Assembly: GCF_005780185.1 (NCBI RefSeq)
Contig: NZ_VBUI01000001.1
Location: 1 to 64,000, forward strand
From: Halomonas urmiana
GTDB taxonomy: Bacteria; Pseudomonadota; Gammaproteobacteria; Pseudomonadales; Halomonadaceae
Length of the DNA stretch: 64,000 nt
Direction of reading: 5' to 3'
Under the pieces are notes generated by a model. The model was not told the origin of the DNA and ran no database searches. It worked only from the letters and a program-made list of their open reading frames with translations. A program made the translations under genes and the position numbers. This document shows, one piece after another, positions 40,639-57,184 of this stretch. Position 1 is the stretch's first letter. Each line of letters begins with the position of its first letter.

Positions 40639-40759
40639 CGCGCTTCGCGCGAGCCGTAAGCGTTAAGCCGTAAGCTGTAAGTCAAACCGAAACACCCCCG
40701 GGGTTCTGCCTCGGGGGTGTTTTCTTACAGCTTAAAGCTTATGGCTTACAGCTGCCCGA
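40639..40759. repeat. Heptad-arm terminator element, copy 2
   Basis: Begins on the base after the yhbY stop with CGCGCTTCGCGCGAGC (40639-40654), 15 of 16 bases as in copy 1. Then come four heptamers CCGTAAG, CGTTAAG, CCGTAAG, CTGTAAG (40654-40681), a terminator (40691-40723), four heptamers CTTACAG, CTTAAAG, CTTATGG, CTTACAG (40724-40751), and CAGCTNNCCGNAGG (40749-40762). It fills the gap to convergent greA. Compared with copy 1 the repeat core is TAAG/CTTA instead of GAAG/CTTC on both arms together. Confidence 0.8.
40691..40723. terminator. Bidirectional terminator between yhbY and greA
   Basis: AACACCCCCG (40691-40700) with CGGGGGTGTT (40712-40721), 10 bp with an 11-nt loop, then TTC. On the minus strand the stem runs into TCGGTTTG, a weaker tail. 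Confidence 0.85.
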
Positions 40760-40763
40760 AGGG

Positions 40764-41236
40764 TTACAGATGCTCGACGCTTGAGATCTCGTACTCGACC
40801 TCGCCGCCGGGGGTCTTGACCACCACCACGTCGCCCTCCTCCTTGCCGATCAGGGCACGGGCGATCGGCGAGGTGACCGAGATGCGACGCGCCTTGATGT
40901 CGGCCTCGTCCTCGCCGACGATGCGGTAGGTCACCTCCTCGTCGTTATCGAGGTTGATCAGCCCCACGGTGACGCCGAAGATCACCTTGCCGGTCTGGGG
41001 CAGCTTGGTGACGTCGATCACCTGGGCGCTCGAGAGCTTGCCTTCGATCTCCTGGATACGCCCCTCGATGAAGCCCTGCTGCTCACGAGCCGCATGATAC
41101 TCGGCGTTCTCCTTCAGGTCGCCGTGCTCGCGAGCCTCGGCGATGGCGGCGATCACCCGCGGACGCGCCTCGCCCTTCAGCTGCTCGAGCTCCTTGCGAA
41201 GCCGCTGCTCACCGGCGACGGTCATCGGGACCTTGT

Positions 41237-41240
<4 letters not shown>
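40764..41240 (-). CDS. greA: Transcription elongation factor GreA
   Basis: Stimulates RNA cleavage by backtracked RNA polymerase. The 158-residue protein begins [21 protein letters not shown] (coiled coil). The coiled-coil tip [20 protein letters not shown] carries the two catalytic acidic residues; the C-terminal FKBP-like domain has [15 protein letters not shown]. Its ATG overlaps the carB stop (ATGA), so it is coupled to carAB. Confidence 0.98.
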
Positions 41241-44467
<3,227 letters not shown>

Positions 44468-44521
44468 GACGGTTTCCGCGGCTAATCGATGAATGACGGT
44501 CTGATGTAGGACGATTCGCGC

Positions 44522-45667
<1,146 letters not shown>

Positions 45668-45723
45668 TGCTAGGTCCTCCCAAGTGTTAACCGCTCGTCA
45701 AGGAATGCCGTTCGCCGGGCCGC

Positions 45724-45770
45724 AAAAAAGCGGGACGAACCCGATGGCTAGACCGGTTTCATCCCGCTTG
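45724..45770 (-). terminator. Terminator or attenuator in the carA leader
   Basis: Read on the minus strand, AAGCGGGATGAAACC (45769-45755) pairs imperfectly with GGGTTCGTCCCGCTT (45742-45728), followed by six T (45729-45724). It ends 57 nt before the carA ATG and about 285 nt after dapB. It may end dapB transcripts or, because no promoter is visible between it and carA, act as an attenuator. Confidence 0.65.
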
Positions 45771-45927
45771 TTGTCATTCGCTCGGAATGCCTGGGCCGAA
45801 GCAACAAGCGCTATGAGGGGGCTTTCGCCCGTGCGCCCGGCCAAAATTTTGGGGATATTACAGGAAATGGGGCTCGGCGACTACCCCCGGATAACCGAGA
45901 GGCCAGTGATGCTCGGGACTCGTTCGG
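45771..45927. other. carA upstream region without a gene
   Basis: Part of the 387-nt dapB-carA gap. It holds the 12-bp palindrome CCAAAATTTTGG (45841-45852), a rare A/T-rich patch in this GC-rich DNA, with TAATAT (-10-like on the minus strand) at 45858-45863. This is the most promoter-like spot for carA, but no good -35 is seen. ArgR or pyrimidine control is possible and not shown. Confidence 0.35.
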
Positions 45928-46015
45928 CGACAGGCTTACGGGGAGGCGCTGTGAACCCATCCCTGGGCGCTACCGATGCCATCCATGGCATAGGACCTCC
46001 CCTTCGGCCTGTCCC
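45928..46015 (+). repeat. 88-bp dispersed repeat, copy B
   Basis: Ungapped partner of 26842-26929 (76 of 88 bases the same, opposite orientation). Ends GACAGGC / GCCTGTC (7 bp inverted). Inner hairpin ATGCCA-TCCA-TGGCAT is perfect here. It lies 39 nt after the dapB stop. Similarity continues a few bases further (CCCCGACG). A 24-nt piece at 58227-58250 matches this right end in 22 of 24 positions. Confidence 0.85.
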
Positions 46016-46054
46016 CGACGTCCCTCACCGCATGCAATTCTGCTCGCCTTGGGA

Positions 46055-48912
<2,858 letters not shown>

Positions 48913-48916
<4 letters not shown>

Positions 48917-49818
48917 CCGGCCGCGCGGCCGCGGCGCATCAGCAGCGCGATCGCCACGATCACCAGCAGGCTGCCCGGCAGCCAGGCCCAGTCGATGCGC
49001 CCCGGGTCGCGGACGAACAGCAGCAGCATCGAGACGAAGGGCACCAGGTAGCTGTAGGCGGTGACCGCCCCCGGCGTCAGCACCGCGGTGGCGCGCTGCA
49101 GGAGCCAGAAGGTCAGGGCGCTGGAGAAGAGGCCCAGATAGATCAGCAGCAGCAGGTCGCGGCCGGTCATGGTGGCCAGGCGCGCCACCGGCTCGACAAC
49201 AAGCCCCGCCAGCCCGACCAGCAGGGCGCCGAGCCCCAGGCTCCAGAAGGTGCGCACCGCCGCCGAGGCCGGCAGGCGCCCCGTCGCCAGCCCCCATTTA
49301 CTGAGCACCGGATAGAGCGCCGTGGAGAGGCACCCCAGGAAGAATACGGCCTCGCCGATGCCGAACCGCAGGCGACCGCCCTGCCCCATGGACTCGGCGA
49401 TGGCCAGTCCCAGGGCGCCCGCCGCGCCGAGCGCCAGGATCGCCGGCAGCCGCCAGCTCAGCCGCTCGACCCCGAAGCCCGCGCCGAGCAGGAAGGCCAG
49501 CAGCGGCACCGTCACGAACAGGGTGGCCATGGAGAGCGCCGTGGCATGATGCGCCGCCCAGAACATGGCGCCGAAGAAGCCGGCCAGGCAGAGCCCCATC
49601 AGGGCGTAGAGCGGCAGGGCCCGCCCGTCGGGCAGGAAATCCGGCGAACACCGGGCCAGCCACCACAGCCCCATGCAGGCGATGAGAAAGCGCAGCGCGG
49701 TCAGCGACAGCGGCGGCAGCTCGCTCATCACCCCCACCGCGGGGAACGAGAGCCCCACCAGCGCCGCCCACAGCAGCATGCCGAGGTGGGCGGCACGGGC
49801 CGAGAGCGTGCCGGTCAA
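48913..49818 (-). CDS. EamA/DMT family transporter
   Basis: 301-residue inner-membrane protein with about ten hydrophobic helices and two EamA repeats (second starting near residue 155, GIGEAVFFLGCLSTALYPVLSKW). Motifs ALRFLIACMGLWWLAR and PGAVTAYSYLVPFVSMLL are typical of drug/metabolite exporters. The substrate cannot be told. Its stop overlaps the upstream kinase-nuclease gene end by 4 nt (convergent), and it starts 4 nt inside the DUF2218 gene end, so it is co-transcribed with that gene. Confidence 0.9.
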
Positions 49819-50093
49819 TTTTCCCAGACGATGTCCAGGGTGACGCCAGCGAGCCCCTCGAGGGCGGCATTCACCTTGCCCTCCAGGCGATCCAGGCTTT
49901 CGTCATCCAGGGTCTCGACGGCCACGCTCAGGTGTTCCGGCCGCGCCTCGAGCAGGCAGCTTCCCTCGTCGAACCTCACCCGCACCTGGGTCTCCTGCCG
50001 GTCGATCGGCTGGGTGTCGACCCACTCCTGGCACAGCCGCTCGATCAGCCCCTTGGCATCCTCGGCGGGAATATCGGCACGTGAAATCGGCAT
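49815..50093 (-). CDS. DUF2218 domain protein
   Basis: 92-residue cytoplasmic protein matching DUF2218 in layout: an N-terminal helix AEDAKGLIERLCQEW, a beta-strand part with RVRFDEGSCLLEARPEHLSVAVE and a C-terminal helix DRLEGKVNAALEGL. DUF2218 members are small, often lie near metal-uptake genes, and have no assigned function. GGAGTCCC precedes the ATG. Overlaps the EamA gene by 4 nt. Divergent from corA. Confidence 0.75.
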   Translation of the reverse strand: MPISRADIPAEDAKGLIERLCQEWVDTQPIDRQETQVRVRFDEGSCLLEARPEHLSVAVETLDDESLDRLEGKVNAALEGLAGVTLDIVWEN

Positions 50094-50288
50094 GGGGGGA
50101 CTCCGTGTTCCTTGGACATGTCCCTGCAGACTATGACGCCAGCCCCCGCCAACGCCACCCCGCCGTGACGCGGTCGCGCTCCCCGTCGCCCGTCCCGTCT
50201 CATCCGACCCGACCGACGGGGCCGAACCACCGCCCGCAGGCACTATGCTGTGGCACAAGGCATCACCATGAAGCGGGAGGGTTCGGCA

Positions 50289-51254
50289 ATGATTATCAAC
50301 TGCGTGGCCTACGAGAAGGGACATCGCCTGCGCGATATCGCGATCGAGGAGATCGGCGATACCCTGGGGCAGCCGGATCGCTTCGTGTGGGTGGCCCTGC
50401 ACGAACCCGACGAGGCGGAGATGGCCCGCTTCCAGGCGATCTTCGGCCTCCACGAGCTGGCCGTGGAAGACGCCCTGAACGGGGGCCAGCGGCCCAAGCT
50501 CGAGGAGTATGGCGAGGCGCTGTTCGTGACCATGCACATGGTCACCCTGCGCGACGAGCAGCTGGAGACCGGCCAGGTGGCGGTGTTCGCCGGCCCCGGC
50601 TACGTGCTCTCGGTGCGCCACCATCCGGGCCGCGGCTTCGCCGAGGTGCGCCGGCGCTGCGAGCACGAACCGAAACTGCTCAAACACGGCCCAGCCTTCG
50701 TGATCTACGCCCTGATGGACACCATCGTCGACCGCTACTTCCCGGTGGTCGAGGCCCTGCAGGCCGAACTCGAGAGCGTCGAGGACCAGATCTTCGTCAA
50801 GGGCACGGCGCGCCAGAGCCTGGAGCGGCTCTATCAGCTCAAGCGCCAGACCATGCGGCTCAAGCACGCCGCCATGCCCCTGGGTGAGGCGGCGAGCCAC
50901 ATGTTCGGCGGCCGAGTGCCGGCACTGTGTCGCAAGACGCGGGAGTACTTTCGCGACGTCTACGATCACCTGAGCCGCATCGAGGCGGCGGTGGATACCC
51001 TGCGCGAGATGACCATCACCGCGATCCAGGTGAACCTCTCGATGGTGGCCATCGACGAGGGCGAGGTGCACAAGCGACTCGCGGCCTGGGCCGCCATCTT
51101 CGCGGTGGCCACCATCCTCGCCGGCATCTGGGGCATGAACTTCGCCCACATGCCGGAGCTCGACTGGCGCCTGGGCTACCCCCTGGCCCTGCTGGTGATG
51201 GGTGGCGCCTGCGGCGTGCTCTACCGACGCTTCCGGCGAGCGGGATGGCTGTAG
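50289..51254 (+). CDS. corA: CorA family divalent cation transporter
   Basis: Magnesium (or cobalt/zinc) channel, 321 residues. A long cytoplasmic N-terminal part ends in the stalk helix, then two C-terminal membrane helices (about 261-280 and 294-312) with the pore signature GMN in IWGMNFAHMPELDW. Start at 50289 (MIINCVAYEKGHRL) has GGAGG 8 nt upstream; an in-frame ATG at 50268 is less likely. Resembles the Salmonella-type CorA in the N-terminal sequence. Followed by a strong hairpin shared with dnaJ. Confidence 0.93.
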   Translation: MIINCVAYEKGHRLRDIAIEEIGDTLGQPDRFVWVALHEPDEAEMARFQAIFGLHELAVEDALNGGQRPKLEEYGEALFVTMHMVTLRDEQLETGQVAVFAGPGYVLSVRHHPGRGFAEVRRRCEHEPKLLKHGPAFVIYALMDTIVDRYFPVVEALQAELESVEDQIFVKGTARQSLERLYQLKRQTMRLKHAAMPLGEAASHMFGGRVPALCRKTREYFRDVYDHLSRIEAAVDTLREMTITAIQVNLSMVAIDEGEVHKRLAAWAAIFAVATILAGIWGMNFAHMPELDWRLGYPLALLVMGGACGVLYRRFRRAGWL

Positions 51255-51270
51255 CGACCGGGGCCATATA

Positions 51271-51311
51271 CGACGAGGCCCCGCCTCCTTGCGGAGCGCG
51301 GGGCCTCGTCG
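51271..51311. terminator. Hairpin between corA and dnaJ
   Basis: CGACGAGGCCCCGC (51271-51284) pairs perfectly with GCGGGGCCTCGTCG (51298-51311), 14 bp with a 13-nt loop, between convergent genes. There is no real T-run on either strand, so it could be a 3'-end stabiliser as well as a terminator. Confidence 0.6.
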
Positions 51312-51329
51312 TTGCCTACGGGACGGCCC

Positions 51330-52475
51330 TTAGGGCTTCATGTCCTCGAAGAACTTCTTCACGCCGTCGAAGAAGCTCGACTTCTTCGGCGAGTGATGGT
51401 GCCCGTGGCTGCCGCCCAGGCTGTCCTGGAAGGCGCGCAGCAGGTCCTTCTGCTCCTCGCTGAGCTTGACCGGGGTCTCGACCACCACCTTGCACAGCAG
51501 GTCGCCGGGGGGGCCACCGCGCACCGGCTTGACGCCCCTGCCGCGCAGGCGGAACAGCTTGCCGGTCTGGGTCTCGGGCGGAATCTTCAGCTTGACCCGA
51601 CCGTCCAGGGTCGGCACCTCGAGCTCACCGCCGAGGGCGGCGTCGACGAAGTTGATCGGCACCTCGCACTGCAGGTGACGGCCGTCGCGCTGGAAGATGT
51701 GGTGCGGCTTGATTGCCACCTGGACGTAGAGGTCCCCGGGCGGCCCGCCGTTGACGCCGGCCTCGCCCTCGCCGTTCAAGCGAATGCGATCGCCGGTATC
51801 CACGCCGGCCGGAATCTTCACCGACAGGGTGCGGGTCTCGCGCACCCGGCCCTCGCCATGGCACTTGTGGCACGGCACCTTGATGTGCTGGCCGCTGCCG
51901 TGACAGGTCGGGCAGGTCTGCTGCACGGCGAAGAAGCCCTGCTGCATGCGCACCTGCCCCATGCCGTTGCAGGTCGGACAGGTCTCCTTGCTCGAGCCCG
52001 GCTCGGCACCGCCGCCGTCGCAGCGCTCGCACTCGATATGGCGCGGCACGCGGATATCCACGCTGGTGCCGGCCACGGCGTCCTCGAGGTCGAGCTCGAG
52101 GTTGTAGCGAAGGTCGCTGCCGCGCTGCGGGGCGTTGGGGTGGCGACGACCGCCGCCCCCGCCGAAGATGTCGCCGAAGACATCGCCGAAGATGTCGCTG
52201 AAGCCGCCGGCACCGGCCCCGGCACCACCGAAGCCACCGCCGGCCTGGCCGTCCACCCCGGCATGGCCGAACTGGTCGTAGGCCGCGCGCTTCTCGCCGT
52301 CGCTCAGGACCTCATAGGCCTCCGAGACCTCGCGAAACTTCTCGGCTGCAGAGTCATCATCCGGATTGCGGTCCGGATGGAATTTCTGGGCGAGGCGTCG
52401 GTAGGCCTTCTTGATGTCCTTCTGGTCGGCACCGCGCTCGAGGCCCAGTACTTCGTAATAGTCACGCTTGGACAT
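51330..52475 (-). CDS. dnaJ: Chaperone protein DnaJ
   Basis: Hsp40 co-chaperone of DnaK. In 381 residues: J domain with HPD in KFHPDRNP, a Gly/Phe-rich linker ([21 protein letters not shown]), four CxxCxGxG zinc repeats ([32 protein letters not shown]) and the C-terminal substrate domains. GGAGG 11 nt before the ATG. 92 nt after dnaK. Confidence 0.99.
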   Translation of the reverse strand: MSKRDYYEVLGLERGADQKDIKKAYRRLAQKFHPDRNPDDDSAAEKFREVSEAYEVLSDGEKRAAYDQFGHAGVDGQAGGGFGGAGAGAGGFSDIFGDVFGDIFGGGGGRRHPNAPQRGSDLRYNLELDLEDAVAGTSVDIRVPRHIECERCDGGGAEPGSSKETCPTCNGMGQVRMQQGFFAVQQTCPTCHGSGQHIKVPCHKCHGEGRVRETRTLSVKIPAGVDTGDRIRLNGEGEAGVNGGPPGDLYVQVAIKPHHIFQRDGRHLQCEVPINFVDAALGGELEVPTLDGRVKLKIPPETQTGKLFRLRGRGVKPVRGGPPGDLLCKVVVETPVKLSEEQKDLLRAFQDSLGGSHGHHHSPKKSSFFDGVKKFFEDMKP

Positions 52476-52567
52476 GAGTCTGTCCGCCTCCGTAGGGACT
52501 CTGCGGAAACACCAACGCGGGAGTCAGGCCCCCGCGCTGGCATCATCCGTCAAACAGATGTCGTGGT

Positions 52568-54496
52568 TTACTGCTTTTTCTGGTCGTCGTTGACTTCTTC
52601 GTACTCGGCGTCGACCACGTCATCTTCCTGCTTGGCGGCGGCCTCGTCGGCCTCACCGGCCTGCTGCGCGGCCTCACCCTGCTCGGCGTACATCTTCTGC
52701 GCCAGGGTGCCGGAGGCCTCGGTCAGCTTGTCGAGCTTGGCCTGGATGTCCTCCTGGTCGTCGCCCTTGATCGCCTCTTCCAGCTCGGATGCGGCAGTCT
52801 CGATGGCCTGCTTCTCCTCGTCGCTGGCCTTGTCGCCGGCTTCTTCGAGGGTCTTGCGGGCGGCATGGATCATGCCGTCGGCCTGGTTGCGCAGCTGGAC
52901 CAGCTCCTCGAACTTCTTGTCCTCGTCGGCGTGGGCCTCGGCGTCCTGGACCATCTGCTCGACTTCTTCCTCGGACAGGCCGCTGGAGGCCTTGATCACG
53001 ATGGACTGCTCCTTGCCGGTGGCCTTGTCCTTGGCGGACACGTTGAGGATGCCGTTGGCGTCCAGGTCGAAGGCGACCTCGATCTGCGGTACGCCGCGCG
53101 GCGCCGGCGGAATGTCGGCCAGGTCGAAGCGACCGAGCGACTTGTTGCCGCTGGACTGCTTGCGCTCCCCCTGCAGCACGTGAATGGTCACGGCCGTCTG
53201 GTTGTCATCCGCGGTCGAGAAGGTCTGGGTCTTCTTGGTCGGGATGGTGGTGTTCTTCTCGATCAGCGGCGTCATCACGCCACCCAGGGTCTCGATGCCC
53301 AGCGTCAGCGGGGTCACGTCGAGCAGCAGCACGTCCTTGACGTCACCGCCCAACACGCCGCCCTGGATCGCCGCACCCACGGCCACGGCCTCGTCCGGGT
53401 TGACGTCCTTGCGGGCGTCCTTGCCGAAGAACTCGGCCACGGACTTCTGCACCATGGGCATGCGGGTCTGGCCGCCGACCAGGATGACGTCATCCACTTC
53501 GGAGGCCGAGATGCCGGCATCCTTGAGGGCGGTCTTGCACGGCTCCATGGAGCGCTTGACCAGATCCTCGACCAGCGATTCGAGCTTGGCGCGGGTCACC
53601 TTGACGTTAAGGTGCTTGGGACCGGTGTTATCGGCCGTGATGTACGGCAGGTTGACATCGGTCTGCTGCGCGCTGGAAAGCTCGATCTTGGCCTTCTCGG
53701 CGGCTTCCTTGAGGCGCTGCATGGCCAGGTTGTCGCCGGACAGGTCGATGCCGCTGTCGGCCTTGAACTGATCGACCAGGTAGTTGATCAGCTTCATGTC
53801 GAAGTCTTCGCCGCCCAGGAAGGTGTCGCCGTTGGTGGCCAGCACCTCGAACTGGGTCTCGCCGTCGACGTCGGCCACTTCGATGATGGAGATATCGAAG
53901 GTGCCGCCACCCAGGTCATAGACCGCGATGGTCTTGTCGCCACGCGCCTTGTCCATGCCGTAGGCCAGCGCGGCCGCGGTCGGCTCGTTGATGATGCGCT
54001 TGACCTCGAGGCCGGCGATGCGACCCGCGTCCTTGGTGGCCTGACGCTGGGAGTCGTTGAAGTAGGCCGGCACGGTGATCACCGCCTCGGTCACTTCCTC
54101 GCCCAGGTAGTCCTCGGCGGTCTTCTTCATCTTCTTCAGGACTTCAGCGCTGACCTGCGGGGGCGCCAGCTTCTTGTCCTTGACCTGCACCCAGGCGTCG
54201 CCGTTGTCGGCTTCGGTGATGGTGTAGGGGACCATCTTGACGTCCTTCTGGACGACATCGTCCTTGAAGCGACGACCGATCAAGCGCTTGATGGCATACA
54301 GGGTGTTGTGGGGGTTGGTGACCGCCTGGCGCTTGGCCGCCTGGCCCACCAGCGTCTCACCGTCGTCGGTGTAGGCGATGATGGACGGCGTGGTCCGCGC
54401 GCCTTCGGCATTCTCGATCACCTTGGCCTGGTCACCGTCGAGCACGGCGACGCAAGAGTTGGTGGTCCCCAGGTCAATACCGATGATGCGTCCCAT
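52568..54496 (-). CDS. dnaK: Chaperone protein DnaK
   Basis: Hsp70. In 642 residues: [48 protein letters not shown] and [11 protein letters not shown] of the ATPase domain, the linker [16 protein letters not shown], the substrate domain and lid, and an acidic C-terminal tail ending [16 protein letters not shown] before the ATG. 121 nt after grpE. Confidence 0.99.
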   Translation of the reverse strand: MGRIIGIDLGTTNSCVAVLDGDQAKVIENAEGARTTPSIIAYTDDGETLVGQAAKRQAVTNPHNTLYAIKRLIGRRFKDDVVQKDVKMVPYTITEADNGDAWVQVKDKKLAPPQVSAEVLKKMKKTAEDYLGEEVTEAVITVPAYFNDSQRQATKDAGRIAGLEVKRIINEPTAAALAYGMDKARGDKTIAVYDLGGGTFDISIIEVADVDGETQFEVLATNGDTFLGGEDFDMKLINYLVDQFKADSGIDLSGDNLAMQRLKEAAEKAKIELSSAQQTDVNLPYITADNTGPKHLNVKVTRAKLESLVEDLVKRSMEPCKTALKDAGISASEVDDVILVGGQTRMPMVQKSVAEFFGKDARKDVNPDEAVAVGAAIQGGVLGGDVKDVLLLDVTPLTLGIETLGGVMTPLIEKNTTIPTKKTQTFSTADDNQTAVTIHVLQGERKQSSGNKSLGRFDLADIPPAPRGVPQIEVAFDLDANGILNVSAKDKATGKEQSIVIKASSGLSEEEVEQMVQDAEAHADEDKKFEELVQLRNQADGMIHAARKTLEEAGDKASDEEKQAIETAASELEEAIKGDDQEDIQAKLDKLTEASGTLAQKMYAEQGEAAQQAGEADEAAAKQEDDVVDAEYEEVNDDQKKQ

Positions 54497-54617
54497 AGGA
54501 AATCCTCAAACTGGCAGTTGAATTCGTGATCTGCGGCTTTCGCCGCGGGGTTGCCGTCTATCTGGGGGCCCTCGAAACCTTTTCAAGACCCGAGGGCCGC
54601 TTTTCTATGGCTCGGTG

Positions 54618-55241
54618 TCAGCCGGCGGCCTGGCTGACGACCACCATGGCCGGACGGACCAGGCGCCCGTTGAGCAGGTAGCCCTTCTGCATAACGTCCA
54701 TCACGGTGTTGGGCTCCATCTCGGGGTTGGGCACCATGGCCATGGCCTCGTGGAACTGCGGGTCGAAGGGCTCGCCGTGGGGCTCCACTACCTCGACGCC
54801 GAACTTGGCCAGCACGTCGTGCTGCATCTTGAGCGTCATGGAGACGCCCTCGATGTGCGCCTCGCTGGCCTCGTCGCCCATGGACTCGAGCGCCTTCTCG
54901 AGACTGTCGATCACCGGCAGCAGCTCCTTGACGAACTTCTCCAGGGCGAACTTGCGGGCCTTCTCGGCCTCCTGCTCGGCGCGCCGACGCACGTTCTGTG
55001 CCTCGGCGGCCGCCCGCATGGCCTGGTCCTTGGCCTCGGCGACGCTCTGCTCGAGCTCCTCGACACGCGCCGCCAGTACTTCGGCTTCGGGGTTGTCGGC
55101 GGCCTCGGCCTCGGTGGCGGCCTGATCGGCGCCCTCGATGGCGTCCTCCAGCTCACCCTCCACGGTCTCGGCCTGCGGCTCGGCTTCCCGCTCTTCGCGA
55201 GCGAGTTCGTCGTCCAGCGGGGTCTGAGAGTCTTTGGCCAT
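54618..55241 (-). CDS. grpE: Nucleotide exchange factor GrpE
   Basis: Releases ADP from DnaK. 207 residues: acidic, disordered first ~60 residues, a long coiled coil ([20 protein letters not shown]), [23 protein letters not shown], and the beta-wing with [20 protein letters not shown] and [26 protein letters not shown] 7 nt before the ATG at 55241 (MAKDSQTP). First of the grpE-dnaK-dnaJ run, with a sigma-32 promoter upstream. Confidence 0.98.
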   Translation of the reverse strand: MAKDSQTPLDDELAREEREAEPQAETVEGELEDAIEGADQAATEAEAADNPEAEVLAARVEELEQSVAEAKDQAMRAAAEAQNVRRRAEQEAEKARKFALEKFVKELLPVIDSLEKALESMGDEASEAHIEGVSMTLKMQHDVLAKFGVEVVEPHGEPFDPQFHEAMAMVPNPEMEPNTVMDVMQKGYLLNGRLVRPAMVVVSQAAG

Positions 55242-55322
55242 GTGGGGTCTCCTGAATGGCAATCAGCGGCCAGGGGCCGCTGGCAAGGCATGAATGATGG
55301 CGTGAACGATGATCTGCGGGGT

Positions 55323-55351
55323 ATATGGGGCTGGCCGCGGTGAACTCAAGG
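55323..55351 (-). promoter_or_regulatory. Sigma-32 heat-shock promoter of grpE-dnaK-dnaJ
   Basis: On the minus strand CCTTGAG (55351-55345), a 14-bp spacer and CCCCATAT (55330-55323). This matches the sigma-32 consensus CTTGAAA-N11-16-CCCCATNT with only the -35 end weakened. The start site would be near 55316, about 75 nt before grpE. Confidence 0.85.
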
Positions 55352-55380
55352 CGTCGTCGCGAGACGAATTCGCGGGTGCA

Positions 55381-55435
55381 TTGTGGAGAATGCTCGACTA
55401 CTGTATAAAAGCACAATACTTGTATGGATAGACAG
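55381..55435 (+). promoter_or_regulatory. recN promoter with two LexA boxes
   Basis: TTGTGG (55381-55386), 17 bp, TATAAA (55404-55409) is a sigma-70 promoter. LexA-type sites (CTGT-N8-ACAG): CTGT-N8-ACAA at 55401-55416, covering the -10, and TTGT-N8-ACAG at 55420-55435, covering the start site. Each has 7 of 8 conserved bases; centres are 19 bp apart. E. coli recN also has several LexA sites. Confidence 0.8.
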
Positions 55436-55477
55436 TAGTTCTAGAACAGCACGATCAGACAGGCCCCGGGAGGCACC

Positions 55478-57151
55478 ATGCTGACAGAGCTTGCCATTCG
55501 CGACTTCGCCATCGTCGACCACCTCGAACTGGATCTGGCCGGCGGTATGACCGCCATCACCGGCGAGACAGGGGCTGGCAAGTCCATCCTGCTCGGCGCC
55601 CTGGGGCTCTGCCTGGGCGAGCGCGCCGACAGCGCCAGCGTGCGCCACGGCAGCGAACGCGCGGACCTCAGTGCGCGCTTCGACCTCAAGGCCCTGCCCG
55701 CGGCGCGCGCCTGGCTCGAGTCCCGCGAGCTCCCCACCGACGACTGCCTACTACGTCGCGTGGTGACGCGCAGCGGTCGCTCCAAGGCCTGGATCAACGG
55801 CCAGCCGGCCACGGTGGCCGACCTGCGCGCCCTGGGCGAGTACCTCATCGAGATCCACGGCCAGCACGCCCATCAGGCGCTGCTGAACGAGGAGACCCAC
55901 CTGCGCCTGCTCGACGACTTCGCCGGCCATCGCGAACGGGTGGCCGAGATGCGCCGGGCTTTCCGCGAGTGGCAGGCCAGTCGCCGGCGCCTCGAGCGCC
56001 TGGCCGAGGATGGCGATGAGATTCGCGCCCGCCGCCAGCTGCTACGCTATCAGGTGGAGGAGCTCGAGGCCCTGGCCCTGGCCGATGGCGAGCTCAAGGG
56101 GCTCGGGGAGGAGCAGGAGGAGCTGGCCCACGCCGAGGAGCGCCTGCGCGAGGCGCAGTTCGCCGCCGAGTGCTGCGACGGCGACGAGACCGGTGCGCTG
56201 ACGCGACTCAATCAGGCGATCCAGCATCTCTCGGAGCTGCCGGGCAGCGACCGCGGCAGCCTGGCCGACACGCTCACCATGCTCGCCGAGGCGCGCATCC
56301 AGATCGAGGAGGCGGGCCGGGAGCTCGGCCACTTCGCCGCCGGCGTCGAGCTGGACCCGGAGCGGCTGGCCTGGGTGGAGGAGCGCCTGGGCGAGGTGCA
56401 CCGCATCGCCCGCAAGCACCACGTGCTGCCGGAGGAGCTGGTCGCCCTGCACCGGCGCCTGGCTGAGGAGCTCGAGGGCCTGGAGGGCGGCGACGGCGAC
56501 CTCGAGACACTGGCCGCCGAGGTGGAGGCACAGAATGCGCGCTGGCACGAGCAGGCCACGGCGGTCTCCAAGGCGCGCCGCCAGGCCGCCCGCCGCTTCG
56601 GCCGGGCCGTGCAGGAGCAGCTGGCTTTCCTGGCCATGGACAAGGCCACCTTCGAGGTCGAACTCGCCACCCGGGAGACCCCGGCCCTCGAGGGGCTGGA
56701 GGGCGCGCGCATGCTGATCAGCGCCAACCCCGGCCAGCCGGCGCGCCCGCTGGCCAAGGTGGCCTCGGGTGGGGAACTCTCGCGCATCAGCCTGGCGATC
56801 CAGGTGGTGGCGGCCCAGCACTCGACCATCGCCAGCCTAGTCTTCGACGAAGTGGACGTGGGGGTCTCCGGGGCCACCGCCGAGATCGTCGGCCAGCTGC
56901 TGCGCCGGCTGGGCGAGAACGGCCAGGTGATGACCGTGACTCACCTGCCCCAGGTGGCCGCCCAGGCCCACCATCACCTGCACATCGAGAAGCAGGCCGC
57001 GAAGGCCTCCACCCTGACCCGCATGGCCCTGCTCGACGAGGCCGGCCGGGTCGGCGAGCTGGCGCGCATGCTCGGCGGCGTGAACCTCTCCGACCGCACC
57101 CTGGCCCACGCCCGGGAGATGCTCGACGCCAGCCAGCGCGCCCACCACTGA
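55478..57151 (+). CDS. recN: DNA repair protein RecN
   Basis: SMC-like ATPase for double-strand-break repair. 557 residues: Walker A GETGAGKSILLGAL near residue 30, coiled-coil arms in the middle (rich in Glu/Arg/Leu), the ABC signature ASGGELSRISLAIQ and Walker B LVFDEVDVGVSG, then VTHLPQVAAQAHHHL. GGGAGG precedes the ATG. Divergent from grpE. Control by LexA is supported by the boxes upstream. Confidence 0.98.
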   Translation: MLTELAIRDFAIVDHLELDLAGGMTAITGETGAGKSILLGALGLCLGERADSASVRHGSERADLSARFDLKALPAARAWLESRELPTDDCLLRRVVTRSGRSKAWINGQPATVADLRALGEYLIEIHGQHAHQALLNEETHLRLLDDFAGHRERVAEMRRAFREWQASRRRLERLAEDGDEIRARRQLLRYQVEELEALALADGELKGLGEEQEELAHAEERLREAQFAAECCDGDETGALTRLNQAIQHLSELPGSDRGSLADTLTMLAEARIQIEEAGRELGHFAAGVELDPERLAWVEERLGEVHRIARKHHVLPEELVALHRRLAEELEGLEGGDGDLETLAAEVEAQNARWHEQATAVSKARRQAARRFGRAVQEQLAFLAMDKATFEVELATRETPALEGLEGARMLISANPGQPARPLAKVASGGELSRISLAIQVVAAQHSTIASLVFDEVDVGVSGATAEIVGQLLRRLGENGQVMTVTHLPQVAAQAHHHLHIEKQAAKASTLTRMALLDEAGRVGELARMLGGVNLSDRTLAHAREMLDASQRAHH

Positions 57152-57184
57152 GCCCGCCGAACGCGGCTCGCTCTTCAAGGGTTG

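Noticed and set aside
54567-54604. Hairpin GGCCCTCG/CGAGGGCC followed by CTTTTC in the grpE-dnaK gap
   Set aside because: The T-run is on the plus strand while both genes are on the minus strand, so it cannot act as a normal grpE terminator. Left out as a feature.
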